A stretch of DNA of 64,000 bases from NCBI RefSeq assembly GCF_003285015.1, contig NZ_QMFB01000019.1, positions 62,217-126,216 of the forward strand. The letters are read 5' to 3'. A model generated the notes under the pieces. It searched no databases and was not told the DNA's origin. It saw only the letters and a program-made list of their open reading frames with translations. Positions 9,448-17,849 of the stretch are shown here, in pieces. The position numbers and the translations under genes were made by a program. How positions within the stretch are numbered: the first letter of the stretch is position 1; the number at the start of each line of letters is the position of its first letter. This DNA comes from Paenibacillus contaminans (GTDB taxonomy: Bacteria > Bacillota > Bacilli > Paenibacillales > NBRC-103111).

Positions 9448-9849
9448 GTGAGCAATTTTTTACTGGAAATTGTCACTCCCGAGCGCAAAGTATACGCGGA
9501 TCATGCGAATATGATTATCGTGAAGGGAGTTGCCGGGGAACTCGGCATTTTGCCGAACCACATCCCTCTCGTTACTCCGCTGAAAGTGGCGCCGATTACC
9601 ATTAAGAAAGACGGTAAAAACGAGCAAATTGCCGTAAACGGCGGCTTTATGGAAGTCCGTAAGGACAAGGTCGTCATTCTCGCGGAAAGCGCAGAGCTTC
9701 CCGGGGATATCGACGTGGAGCGTGCGAAGGCGGCTAAAGAACGTGCCGAGAAACGTCTGGGCTCCAAGCAGGATGAGGTCGACTTCCGCCGTGCGGAGCT
9801 CGCTCTTCAGCGTGCTTTGACCCGGATCGATGTGGCCGGTAAGAAATAA
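9448..9849 (+). CDS. atpC: ATP synthase F1 subunit epsilon
   Basis: A 133-residue regulatory and coupling subunit with an N-terminal beta-sandwich (FLLEIVTPERKVY, then GELGILPNHIPLVTPL) and a C-terminal two-helix hairpin rich in Ala, Arg and Glu. The GTG at 9448 follows GGGAGG at 9435-9440 with 7-nt spacing; the upstream in-frame TTG at 9433 overlaps that site. It is the last gene of the atp operon and is followed by a strong terminator. Confidence 0.96.
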   Translation: MSNFLLEIVTPERKVYADHANMIIVKGVAGELGILPNHIPLVTPLKVAPITIKKDGKNEQIAVNGGFMEVRKDKVVILAESAELPGDIDVERAKAAKERAEKRLGSKQDEVDFRRAELALQRALTRIDVAGKK

Positions 9850-9862
9850 CGGTTTGAGCATG

Positions 9863-9892
9863 AAGGCGCAAAGGGTAACCTTTGCGCCTTTT
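9863..9892 (+). terminator. Terminator of the atp operon
   Basis: A perfect 12-bp stem, AAGGCGCAAAGG (9863-9874) with CCTTTGCGCCTT (9879-9890), has a GTAA loop and is followed by TTTTCT. It lies 13 bp after the atpC stop. Confidence 0.92.
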
Positions 9893-9900
9893 CTCAGTGT

Positions 9901-9989
9901 ATCGGAAAGGAAAGTCATCGCCGATTGTTCGATTTTTATGTAAGCGCACTCTTCTTTTAGAAAAGAAGGCGCAGTCGTTAATTCTTAGG
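9901..9989 (+). repeat. Degenerate copy (E) of the interspersed palindromic repeat
   Basis: It shares CCGATTGTTCGATTT, CTCTTC and AAAAGA.GGCGCAG.CGTT with the copy at 54201-54284 over about 70 bp, at roughly three-quarters identity by eye. The centre can fold through TCTTCTTTTAGAAAAGA. It lies just after the atp terminator. Confidence 0.6.
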
Positions 9990-10136
9990 TCGATACATAT
10001 TATAGAAGTGAAGGGAAATGTTGTGCGTTATGTTGGAATATCCGTCAAACGCAGCATTTGGCAATATTTTGGGGAAATGCGAATGAAAAATATCGTAATA
10101 ACGCATCATGATAAAGGACGTTAAAGGAAAAATCAG

Positions 10137-10166
10137 TTAGACACTACTGATGGCTTTTGTTATAAT
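10137..10166 (+). promoter_or_regulatory. Sigma-A promoter of the nuo operon
   Basis: TTAGAC (10137-10142) and TATAAT (10161-10166) are 18 bp apart, and TG at 10158-10159 forms an extended -10. The next gene is nuoA, 43 bp downstream of the -10 box. Confidence 0.7.
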
Positions 10167-10208
10167 TGGGACGGAATTTAATCCAAATCTACGGAGGGAT
10201 ACGGCAGC

Positions 10209-10574
10209 ATGTACATGAATAATTATGTCATTGTGGCGATTTTCATCGGACTCGGCATCTTCCTGCCTGTAGCCGCACTGACCATCGGCAGAATACTGCG
10301 ACCAAGCAAGCCGGTTTATGAAAAATTGACCACTTATGAAAGCGGTAACGAGCCTGTCGGTGTAGGACAAGTTCGCTTCAATATCCGCTATTATTTGTTT
10401 GCGTTGATGTTCGTCATCTTCGACGTGGAGACGGTTTTTTTATACCCTTGGGCAGTGGCATATAAGCAGCTGGGCTTGTTCGCGCTGGTCGAAATGCTGA
10501 TCTTCGTTTCGCTGCTGGTTGTAGGCCTGATTTATGCTTGGAGAAAGAAGGTGCTTCAGTGGACTTCTCTTTAG
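10209..10574 (+). CDS. nuoA: NADH-quinone oxidoreductase subunit A
   Basis: Small membrane subunit of complex I, 121 residues, three hydrophobic helices (about 7-28, 61-82, 88-110). The conserved loop YESGNEPVG between helices 1 and 2 matches the subunit-A pattern, and FDVETVFLYPWA follows helix 2. GGAGGG at 10193-10198 is the ribosome-binding site. It opens the operon directly after the promoter, so no nuoE/F/G precedes it. Confidence 0.96.
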   Translation: MYMNNYVIVAIFIGLGIFLPVAALTIGRILRPSKPVYEKLTTYESGNEPVGVGQVRFNIRYYLFALMFVIFDVETVFLYPWAVAYKQLGLFALVEMLIFVSLLVVGLIYAWRKKVLQWTSL

Positions 10575-11077
10575 AGTCAATTTCTCCGGAAGAAAGAAAA
10601 GAGCTTGAGCGCAATGTATTTATGACTACACTTGAGCAGTTGAAAGCATGGGCGAGAAGCAATTCGCTTTGGCCGCTAACGTTCGGGCTTGCTTGCTGTG
10701 CAATCGAAATGATGGGAACCGGCGGCTCCCACTATGACCTCGACCGTTTCGGCGTCATATTCCGGACTTCTCCGCGCCAATCGGACGTCATGATCGTAGC
10801 CGGAACCGTAACGAAGAAAATGGCTCCGCTCCTTCGCCGTCTTTACGAGCAAATGCCTGAACCGAAATGGGTTATCGCAATGGGATCCTGCGCAACTGCC
10901 GGCGGACCGTACGTCAAGTCCTACGCTGTCGTTAAAGGGGTCGATCAGGTGGTTCCCGTAGATATATATATTCCTGGTTGTCCCCCGAATCCGGCTGCCT
11001 TGATATACGGAATCAACAAGCTTCAAGAGAAGATCCGTTATGAGGCGAAGACAGGGAAGCAGGTGACGAACCAATGA
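10559..11077 (+). CDS. nuoB: NADH-quinone oxidoreductase subunit B
   Basis: Peripheral-arm subunit that carries the terminal [4Fe-4S] cluster N2. All four ligands are visible: Cys46 and Cys47 in GLACCAIEMM, Cys111 in GSCATAGG and Cys141 in IPGCPPNP. The GTG at 10559 is chosen because AGAAGGTG stands 7 nt upstream; an in-frame TTG at 10538 is possible. It overlaps nuoA by 16 nt and nuoC by 4 nt, so the three are probably translationally coupled. The product is 172 residues. Confidence 0.95.
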   Translation: MDFSLESISPEERKELERNVFMTTLEQLKAWARSNSLWPLTFGLACCAIEMMGTGGSHYDLDRFGVIFRTSPRQSDVMIVAGTVTKKMAPLLRRLYEQMPEPKWVIAMGSCATAGGPYVKSYAVVKGVDQVVPVDIYIPGCPPNPAALIYGINKLQEKIRYEAKTGKQVTNQ

Positions 11078-12255
11078 GCGAGGAAAAGAAGGATTCCGAA
11101 TTAAAGCCGGAGGAAGCCGCGAAAACAAACGAGATCCCGTCCGCCGACGAGAAAAAGGAAGCGGATTCATCTGCTGCCATTAGCCGAGATGACGCTCAAA
11201 AGCAATCGCCTGACAAGCCGTCTTCCACGGCGCCTTCGGAGGCCTCCACAGGGGCTTCTGAAGCGGAAAACGTACAATCTCCTGCAAGCGGAGATGAAGC
11301 TCCTGCAGCGGCTGCGAAGCCCGCAAACAGCGATTCGGCCAAGCCCGATGGAGATGCGGCTCCTGCAGCTTCAAGCGCTGATGCGGAGAAGGAAGCCAAA
11401 ATAAAAGCCGCGGCGGAAGCAAGAGAAGCGCGTGCGAGGGAAAGAGCGGCTAAAGCGGCTGAAGCTGGAGAAGGCGGAGCCGAAGCGGCCGCACCCGCAG
11501 CATCGGGCGGAGATGCGGACGCAGAGAAGGAAGCCAAAATAAAAGCCGCGGCGGAAGCAAGAGAGGCGCGTGCGAGAGAAAGAGCGGCTAGAGCGGCAGA
11601 AGCCGGAGAAGGCGGGGCCGAAGCGGCCCCACCCGCAGCGTCGGGCGGAGATGCAGACGCCGAGAAAGAAGCGAAAGTGAAAGCCGCGGCGGAAGCAAGA
11701 GCGGCCAGAGCGCGAGAACGCGCCGCCAAAACAGGCGAAGGCGCGGATGCAGCGCCGGCAGCCCCAAAGGAGCCGTCGCCGAAGCAGCCTGTTCTCGATC
11801 GCCTCGTACAGCTGCTTAAAGACCACGTAGCGGAGGATGCTGTCGAAGAGGCTTCCATTAACGAACGCGGCGGACACCGTCCGACGATCGTCGTGAAAGG
11901 CGATCATTGGCCGGCTGCGGCTGAGTTGCTGAAATCGAGCCCGGAGCTCGACCTCAACTATCTGCGCAATTTGTCGGGCGTCGATATGGAAACGCATCTG
12001 GAGGTCGTTTATCATCTTATCAGCCTGAACAGCAAGGAAGAATATACGGTGAAGGTGAAGACGAATCGTGACGAGCCGACTGTTCCGTCGGTGACGCCGA
12101 TTTGGTCGACCGCGAACTGGAACGAGCGTGAGGTGTACGACTTGTTCGGTATCGATTTTCCGGGACACCCTGACCTTAGACGAATTATGATGTCGGACGA
12201 ATGGGTCGGACATCCGCTGCGCAAAGATTATGAACCGCTCGACCCGGAGGTGTAA
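11074..12255 (+). CDS. nuoC: NADH-quinone oxidoreductase subunit C with long low-complexity N-terminal extension
   Basis: The C-terminal ~150 residues are a normal NuoC (30-kDa) domain, with WNEREVYDLFGIDFPGHPDL and the end HPLRKDYEPLDPEV. The first ~245 residues are an Ala/Glu/Lys/Arg/Pro-rich extension absent from classical NuoC. It contains three tandem units of 46 residues (138 bp, starting at 11383, 11521 and 11659) with a charged helical core AAAEAREARARERAA. The frame is open throughout and the ATG overlaps nuoB as ATGA, so the extension is translated rather than a gene-calling artefact. The repeat block may expand or contract by slippage. Its role is unknown; a docking or linker helix is a guess. 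Confidence 0.92.
   Translation: MSEEKKDSELKPEEAAKTNEIPSADEKKEADSSAAISRDDAQKQSPDKPSSTAPSEASTGASEAENVQSPASGDEAPAAAAKPANSDSAKPDGDAAPAASSADAEKEAKIKAAAEAREARARERAAKAAEAGEGGAEAAAPAASGGDADAEKEAKIKAAAEAREARARERAARAAEAGEGGAEAAPPAASGGDADAEKEAKVKAAAEARAARARERAAKTGEGADAAPAAPKEPSPKQPVLDRLVQLLKDHVAEDAVEEASINERGGHRPTIVVKGDHWPAAAELLKSSPELDLNYLRNLSGVDMETHLEVVYHLISLNSKEEYTVKVKTNRDEPTVPSVTPIWSTANWNEREVYDLFGIDFPGHPDLRRIMMSDEWVGHPLRKDYEPLDPEV
11383..11760 (+). repeat. In-frame 138-bp tandem repeat within nuoC
   Basis: Three head-to-tail units start at 11383, 11521 and 11659. The first two are almost identical at the DNA level; the third is diverged and shorter. Each encodes a charged helix followed by a Gly/Ala/Pro linker. 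Confidence 0.85.
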
Positions 12256-12261
12256 CCGAAC

Positions 12262-13362
12262 GTGATACGGACAGAAGAGTTGCTGCTTAACGTCGGACCT
12301 CAGCATCCGAGTACGCATGGCGTATTTCGTATTGTTGTCAAACTGGACGGCGAAGTGATCACCGAGGCGATCCCGGTCATGGGATACTTGCATCGGGGCA
12401 CCGAAAAACTGGCTGAAAATCTTACTTACACCCAGATCATTCCCTATACCGACAGGCTGGATTACGTTTCGGCGATGACGAACAACTATGTGCTCGTTAA
12501 TGCCGTCGAGAAGCTGATGCAAGTCGAAATACCGGAACGCGCCGAGTTTTTGCGGCTGATCGTTATGGAGCTTCAGCGGGTCGCCAGCCATTTGGTATGG
12601 TGGGGAACTTATTTGCTTGATATCGGGGCGATGAGCCCGTTTTTGTTTGCATTCCGCGACCGCGAAAAAATTATCGATCTGTTTAACGAGCTGTGCGGCG
12701 CACGCTTGACCTACAATTACATGCGGATCGGCGGGGTCAAATGGGACGCTCCCGAGGGCTGGATTGACAAGGTGCGCGATCTCGTTCCGTACATGCGCGA
12801 TAAAATGGAAGAGTATAACACATTAGTTTCCGGAAACGAAATATTCCTGTCCCGGATCAAAGGGATCGGCAAATATGACGCGCAAACCGCGATCGATTAT
12901 GGGCTTAGCGGAGCCAATCTTCGCTGTACGGGAATTGACTGGGATATTCGTAAAAAGCAGCCTTACTGCATTTACGACCGATTTGAATTCGATGTGCCGG
13001 TACGCAGCGGCGGAGACTGCTATGACCGGTATTTGATCCGTATGGAGGAAATACGCCAGTCTCTTCGCATTCTGGAGCAGGCGGTGGAGCAGTTCCCGGC
13101 GGAAGGCGACATCATGGGTAAAGTGCCGCGCGTGCTGCGCGTACCTGAGGGTGAAGTCTATGCGGCTATCGAATCTCCTCGAGGCGAGATCGGCTGCCAT
13201 ATCGTTTCGAAAGGAAAAGACAAACCGTACCGGTTGAAATTCAGAAGGCCGTCCTTCGTGAACTTGCAGATATTGCCCAAGCTGCTGGTAGGCGAAACGA
13301 TGACCAATATGATCACCATTCTGGGCGGCATCGATATTGTCGTAGGGGAGGTCGACGGCTAA
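12262..13362 (+). CDS. nuoD: NADH-quinone oxidoreductase subunit D
   Basis: The 49-kDa-type subunit that forms the quinone site with NuoB, 366 residues. It has LNVGPQHPSTHGVFR at the N-terminus (the quinone-site loop), MGYLHRGTEKLAE, and the family C-terminal VVGEVDG (hydrogenase-like large-subunit fold). The GTG start is preceded by GGAGGTG at 12246-12252. It abuts nuoC and overlaps nuoH by one base (TAATG). Confidence 0.96.
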   Translation: MIRTEELLLNVGPQHPSTHGVFRIVVKLDGEVITEAIPVMGYLHRGTEKLAENLTYTQIIPYTDRLDYVSAMTNNYVLVNAVEKLMQVEIPERAEFLRLIVMELQRVASHLVWWGTYLLDIGAMSPFLFAFRDREKIIDLFNELCGARLTYNYMRIGGVKWDAPEGWIDKVRDLVPYMRDKMEEYNTLVSGNEIFLSRIKGIGKYDAQTAIDYGLSGANLRCTGIDWDIRKKQPYCIYDRFEFDVPVRSGGDCYDRYLIRMEEIRQSLRILEQAVEQFPAEGDIMGKVPRVLRVPEGEVYAAIESPRGEIGCHIVSKGKDKPYRLKFRRPSFVNLQILPKLLVGETMTNMITILGGIDIVVGEVDG

Positions 13363-14369
13363 TGGAAAATCTGCTGAATGAGCAGCTGTCATGGTGGAAT
13401 TTCGGCGTTTTTTCTTTCTGGGCAGTCGTTCTGCTCGTCATCGTGCTGGGCTACGTTACCTACGCAATCTATTTCGAGCGCAAGATCCTGGGATGGATGC
13501 AGCTGCGGCACGGTCCCACGCGGACCGGCCCGCTAGGCTTGCTTCAAACCGTTGCGGACGTCGCGAAGCTTCTCATTAAAGAAGATACGATTCCGCGGAA
13601 GGCTGAACAGACCTTGTTCAAGCTTGCGCCGATCATTATGTTCATTCCATCGTTCGTCGTGCTCGCGACGATTCCGTATACGAGCAGCTGGTTTTTCGCT
13701 GACCTGAACGTCGGCATGTTGTACTATGCGGCGCTCTCCGGTATTTCGACGATAGGCGTCGTGTTAGGCGGATGGGCTTCGAACAACAAGTATGCGCTTC
13801 TCGGGGGCATGCGCTCCGCTGCACAGATGATCAGCTATGAAGTTCCGCTCGTTATTTCCGTCACAGGCGTCATCATGATGTCCGGAAGCCTCAATATGCG
13901 TACGATCGTAGCCGCACAAGAAGGGGCGTTCTGGCATTGGAACTTTCTGCCCCAAATTGTAGGCTTTATTGTATTTATCATCGCGGCGGTTTCCGAGCTG
14001 AACCGGACTCCGTTCGACTTGCCTGAGGCGGAGTCGGAGCTTGTAGCGGGTTACCACGTAGAATATAGCGGTTTTCGCTTCGCCTTCTACATGCTGGGCG
14101 AATACGTATACACGTTCGCGATCGCTTGCCTGACTACGGTTCTCTTTCTTGGAGGCTGGCATGCGCCGCTGCCGTTCCTGGATTTCATACCGGGCATTAT
14201 CTGGTATCTGCTGAAATTTACGCTCGTCGTCTTCTTCCTCATCTGGCTTCGCGGCACGCTACCGCGTGTACGTATCGACCAACTGATGAGTCTTGGCTGG
14301 AAGGTGCTGCTGCCGCTGTCTCTCGTCAACGTGATCATTACGGCTGTCGTGATCGAGCTGACTAAATAA
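13362..14369 (+). CDS. nuoH: NADH-quinone oxidoreductase subunit H
   Basis: Membrane subunit at the junction of the arms, 335 residues with about eight helices. Family motifs seen are ERKILGWMQLRHGPTRTGP, the quinone-chamber loop SELNRTPFDLPEAESELVAG, and WLRGTLPRVRIDQLM. It is coupled to nuoD by a one-base overlap. Confidence 0.96.
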   Translation: MENLLNEQLSWWNFGVFSFWAVVLLVIVLGYVTYAIYFERKILGWMQLRHGPTRTGPLGLLQTVADVAKLLIKEDTIPRKAEQTLFKLAPIIMFIPSFVVLATIPYTSSWFFADLNVGMLYYAALSGISTIGVVLGGWASNNKYALLGGMRSAAQMISYEVPLVISVTGVIMMSGSLNMRTIVAAQEGAFWHWNFLPQIVGFIVFIIAAVSELNRTPFDLPEAESELVAGYHVEYSGFRFAFYMLGEYVYTFAIACLTTVLFLGGWHAPLPFLDFIPGIIWYLLKFTLVVFFLIWLRGTLPRVRIDQLMSLGWKVLLPLSLVNVIITAVVIELTK

Positions 14370-14391
14370 AAGGTGGAGGGGTGAGTCGAGA

Positions 14392-14847
14392 ATGAAAGGG
14401 ATAATGAAAGGTCTAGGCTTTACGTTCAAAAACATGACGCGCAAAAAAATAACGTACGCCTATCCCGATGTGCCGTTGATCATGCCTGACCGCTTCCGCG
14501 GGATCCAGCATTTTGATCCGGAGAAGTGCATTGTATGTAACGCTTGCGCGCGGGTATGCCCGACCGATTGCATCACGCTGACCGGGAAGGCGAATCCCGA
14601 CCCCGAGAAAAAGGGCAAGGTTATCGACACGTACGATATTAATTTTGAAATATGTATTTTGTGCGATTTATGTACGGAGGTATGTCCGACGGAAGCGATC
14701 GTCATGACGAACAATTTCGAGCTTGCCACTTACAGCCGGGACGAGTTGTTCAAAAACTTGAATTGGCTGAACGACAATAACCAGCATATTCGCCAAGAAA
14801 ACAACTCCGCTATGCCGAAAGGAGGAGCGAAAAAAGATGCTGAATAA
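14392..14847 (+). CDS. nuoI: NADH-quinone oxidoreductase subunit I
   Basis: Ferredoxin-like subunit, 151 residues, with two complete [4Fe-4S] motifs: Cys46, 49, 52 and 56 with a further Cys60, and Cys88, 91, 94 and 98. These are clusters N6a and N6b. In a complex lacking NuoEFG this subunit is the likely electron entry point. Its ribosome-binding site is GGTGGAGGGGTG. The end overlaps nuoJ by 11 nt. Confidence 0.96.
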   Translation: MKGIMKGLGFTFKNMTRKKITYAYPDVPLIMPDRFRGIQHFDPEKCIVCNACARVCPTDCITLTGKANPDPEKKGKVIDTYDINFEICILCDLCTEVCPTEAIVMTNNFELATYSRDELFKNLNWLNDNNQHIRQENNSAMPKGGAKKDAE

Positions 14848-15364
14848 TCTCGCCGACTTCTTCTCCAGCGGCAGCAATCTCGTCTTTTTCTTCTTCGCGA
14901 TCCTCGCGATCGGCGGCGCGATTTTTATGCTAAGCTTTACGCGGGTCATTCACATGGTTCTGGCGTTGGCGCTGACTTTCCTTAGCCTGGCCGGTCTTTA
15001 CGTACTGCTTGAGGCGGAATTCGTCGCTTTCGTGCAAGTGCTCATCTATGCGGGGGCGATTTCGATCCTGATGATTTTCGGCATTATGATGACGAAGCAT
15101 CAAGGCGAGGAAGAAGAACCGCGTCGGCCGCTGCATTCCATACTGACAGCCGTAGGCGCTTTGGCGCTTTTCGGGATTTTGTTCTATGCGATTCAGCAGG
15201 CCACCTTTCCGACCGCCGGCGGCTTTGAACCGGGCGAAGACAATACGCTTGAAATCGGCAAGCTGCTGTTTAATGTCCATGTCATACCTTTCGAGCTGAT
15301 GTCGGTGCTTTTGACCGTCGCATTTATCGGTGCGATCGTGATCGCCAAGAGGGAGGAGGAGTAG
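14837..15364 (+). CDS. nuoJ: NADH-quinone oxidoreductase subunit J
   Basis: Membrane subunit with about five helices and 175 residues. The segment FVQVLIYAGAISILMIFGIM contains the pi-bulge-helix region conserved in NuoJ. AGGAGG lies inside the end of nuoI. It is followed three bases after its stop by nuoK. Confidence 0.95.
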   Translation: MLNNLADFFSSGSNLVFFFFAILAIGGAIFMLSFTRVIHMVLALALTFLSLAGLYVLLEAEFVAFVQVLIYAGAISILMIFGIMMTKHQGEEEEPRRPLHSILTAVGALALFGILFYAIQQATFPTAGGFEPGEDNTLEIGKLLFNVHVIPFELMSVLLTVAFIGAIVIAKREEE

Positions 15365-15367
15365 CCA

Positions 15368-15679
15368 ATGAGCGGTTCCATTGCTCCTTATTTGACACTG
15401 GGCGCGATTCTATTCTGTATCGGTCTCTATGGGGCGCTCTCCAAAAAGAACGCGGTTATCGTGCTCTTGTCCGTCGAGCTGATGCTGAATGCCGTCAACT
15501 TGAATTTAGTCGCTTTCTCCAAGCTTGGCGTCAATCCGTCGCTGACCGGACAGATTTTCTCGCTCTTCACGATCACGGTGGCCGCCGCTGAAGTTGCCGT
15601 CGGCATCGCGCTTTTAATTTCGCTCTTCCGCAACAAAGGAACGGTTGACGTTAACGAAATGGATTCGATGAAGCATTAG
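15368..15679 (+). CDS. nuoK: NADH-quinone oxidoreductase subunit K
   Basis: Small three-helix antiporter-like subunit, 103 residues. The glutamates of SVELMLNAVNLN (helix 2) and of TVAAAEVAVGIAL (helix 3) that take part in proton transfer are present. A ribosome-binding site GGGAGGAGG overlaps the end of nuoJ. A 280-bp hairpin-filled gap follows before nuoL. Confidence 0.96.
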   Translation: MSGSIAPYLTLGAILFCIGLYGALSKKNAVIVLLSVELMLNAVNLNLVAFSKLGVNPSLTGQIFSLFTITVAAAEVAVGIALLISLFRNKGTVDVNEMDSMKH

Positions 15680-15959
15680 CCTGGCGCTTCAAGCAATCTG
15701 GCTTGCGAACCAGCTCTACGAAAGCCGGCCTTACGATGCGCTTTCATTACGATAAGAGCTTGAAGCAAGCAAACTTAGCGAGTTTGTGCAAGCAAACCTT
15801 ACGATGTGCTTTCTTACGGAAAGCGAGCTTTAACCTTACGATGCGAGTTTGCTACCGCAAACTTAGCGGCTGCTTACGATGTGCTTTCCTTACGGAAAGC
15901 AAGCTTAACCTTACGATGCGAGTTTGCTCACGCAAACTTTTAGGAGGTTCCCAAATTAC
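15680..15959 (+). repeat. Tandem array of hairpin units between nuoK and nuoL
   Basis: Five copies of (C)CTTACGATG[C/T]G start at 15729, 15797, 15834, 15873 and 15909. They are followed alternately by a GCTTTC-TTAC-GGAAAGC-type hairpin or a GAGTTTGC-NNAC-GCAAACTT-type hairpin. The final hairpin, with stem AGTTTGC/GCAAACT near 15921-15938, ends right before the nuoL site TTTTAGGAGG. It is non-coding: an open frame through it encodes only the repeat. The hairpin types match those before atpG and atpD. Confidence 0.75.
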
Positions 15960-17849
15960 ATGGTATCCGACTACTCACAATACGCGTGGATCGTTCCGCT
16001 GTTCCCGCTTGCGGCGTTTCTCCTGCTGACCGCCTTTGGCCGCCAGCTGAGAGAGGGCGGCGTATTCGTCGGCATTGTTGCCGCTTTCGCTTCATTCGCG
16101 CTGTCGCTGCTCATTTTTTTCGAGCGTGCCGGCGGGCAGATGGAGGATTATACGTGGAACGACCTGCAATGGATTAAAGTCGGCGACTTCACGCTGAATA
16201 TGGGGTTTGAAGTAACGAACCTGAATGCGCTGATGCTTGTCATTGTCACGCTGGTAAGCTTACTCGTGAACATTTACTCCAAAGGGTATATGCACGGGGA
16301 CGAACGAATCTCTACCTTCTTTGCTTACGTGTCGCTGTTTACATTCTCGATGCTTGGGCTCGTCATCTCCGTTAATATCGTGGAGCTCTATATCTTCTGG
16401 GAGCTTGTAGGCGTCTGCTCTTTCCTGCTCGTCGGGTTCTGGTACTTCAAGCCCGAAGCGAAGGCTGCGGCGAAGAAGGCATTTATCGTTACCCGGATCG
16501 GCGATGTCGGGCTGTTCATCGCGATTCTGCTGTTGTACTGGTACATGCCCGGCCACCAGCTTGATTTCAGCTCGATCCATAATGCCATTCAAGATAAGGC
16601 GATCGAGCCAGGCATCGTTACCCTGATCGCGATTCTGATCTTCGTAGGGGCTGTCGGGAAATCGGGTCAATTCCCGCTGCATACGTGGCTGCCCGATGCG
16701 ATGGAAGGTCCGACCCCGATAAGCGCACTGATTCACGCGGCGACGATGGTAGCTGCCGGCGTATATCTGGTTGCGCGGACGTACGACATTTTTCTCGCAT
16801 CCGAAACCGCATTGCTGGTCGTGGCGCTAGTCGGCGGCTTTACGGCGATTTTCGCCGCTACGATCGGTACGGCTCAGAACGACATCAAGCGCATTCTCGC
16901 ATACTCGACCGTCAGTCAGCTGGGCTACATGATGATGGCGCTCGGTCTCGGGTCGTGGGTTGCATACTCGGCGGGTATTTTCCACCTGTTTACGCACGCG
17001 TTTTTCAAAGCGCTTCTGTTCCTCGGGGCAGGCAGCGTCATTCACGCGGTGCATACGCAGGATATCCAGCTGATGGGCGGACTGTCCAAAAAGATGAAAA
17101 TTACGACGATCACGTTCGCAATCGGAACGCTTGCTTTATCCGGCATTTTCCCGTTCTCCGGCTTCTGGTCGAAGGATGCGATTTTGGCGGAAGCGTACCA
17201 CTCGAACCAGCTTTTATTCTGGATCGGCTTGATTGCGGCGTTCTTTACGGCTTTCTACATGTCGCGCCTGTTCTTCCTGGTCTTCACCGGAAAGAAAAGA
17301 TCGGATTACGAGCCGCATGAATCGCCGGCTTCCATGACGCTTCCGCTTATCATACTCGCGGTGCTCGCTGTCGGCGCAGGTTTCGTGTTCATGCCGGAGC
17401 TGAACCCTTGGCTGGGCGAATGGCTCACCGACGGCAAAGCGGCAGAAGAGCATATCAATTGGGTTGTCGTCATTCTTTCCAACGCTGCGGCCATTCTAGG
17501 CATTTTGCTCGGCTGGGCGATATTTGCCAAAGGCTCGATCTCTCGAGAGCTCGTATCGAAGCCGATGCCATGGCTCGTCACGCTGCTGAACCGCAAGTAT
17601 TACATCGATGAAATTTATCAAACGATTATCGTCAAGCCGCTTCGCGCGATCGGTTTTGCGCTTAATGCGGTAGACGACTTCATTATCGACGGCATCGTCC
17701 GTTTGACGGCGACCGGCGTCGTATCGCTCGGAAGGCTCGGCACGAGGCTGCAAAACGGCCAGGTTCAAACGTACGGTTTGATTACGCTGCTCGGACTTAT
17801 CATTTTGGCTGTCGCTCTCGTCGGAAGGAGGTTCATCCATGTTGGCTAA
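15960..17849 (+). CDS. nuoL: NADH-quinone oxidoreductase subunit L
   Basis: Distal antiporter-like proton-pumping subunit with the lateral helix, 629 residues and about 15-16 membrane segments. Seen motifs include VELYIFWELVGVCSFLLVGF, SGQFPLHTWLPDAMEGPTP and the central NDIKRILAYSTVSQLGYM. AGGAGG at 15942-15947 sets the ATG at 15960; an upstream TTG at 15924 lies within the last hairpin. It overlaps nuoM by 11 nt. Confidence 0.96.
   Translation: MVSDYSQYAWIVPLFPLAAFLLLTAFGRQLREGGVFVGIVAAFASFALSLLIFFERAGGQMEDYTWNDLQWIKVGDFTLNMGFEVTNLNALMLVIVTLVSLLVNIYSKGYMHGDERISTFFAYVSLFTFSMLGLVISVNIVELYIFWELVGVCSFLLVGFWYFKPEAKAAAKKAFIVTRIGDVGLFIAILLLYWYMPGHQLDFSSIHNAIQDKAIEPGIVTLIAILIFVGAVGKSGQFPLHTWLPDAMEGPTPISALIHAATMVAAGVYLVARTYDIFLASETALLVVALVGGFTAIFAATIGTAQNDIKRILAYSTVSQLGYMMMALGLGSWVAYSAGIFHLFTHAFFKALLFLGAGSVIHAVHTQDIQLMGGLSKKMKITTITFAIGTLALSGIFPFSGFWSKDAILAEAYHSNQLLFWIGLIAAFFTAFYMSRLFFLVFTGKKRSDYEPHESPASMTLPLIILAVLAVGAGFVFMPELNPWLGEWLTDGKAAEEHINWVVVILSNAAAILGILLGWAIFAKGSISRELVSKPMPWLVTLLNRKYYIDEIYQTIIVKPLRAIGFALNAVDDFIIDGIVRLTATGVVSLGRLGTRLQNGQVQTYGLITLLGLIILAVALVGRRFIHVG

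Larger units (their letters stand above)
9850..10208. other. Gap between the atp and nuo operons
   Basis: This 359-bp stretch holds the atp terminator, one degenerate copy of the window's palindromic repeat (9901-9989) and the nuo promoter (10137-10166). An 80-codon open frame starting at 9882 begins inside the terminator, lacks a ribosome-binding site and is not credible as a gene. I see nothing else defined. Confidence 0.7.

Noticed and set aside
9882..10124. 80-codon open frame between atpC and nuoA
   Set aside because: It starts inside the atp terminator, has no ribosome-binding site and runs through a copy of the palindromic repeat.
11196..11858. 220-codon antisense frame over the nuoC repeat region
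   Set aside because: Ser/Ala-rich composition is the mirror of the Ala/Glu repeat; it follows from the repeat and is not a gene.
15703..16029. 108-codon open frame between nuoK and nuoL
   Set aside because: The frame only translates the hairpin array and then overlaps nuoL out of frame; the peptide is a repeat artefact.
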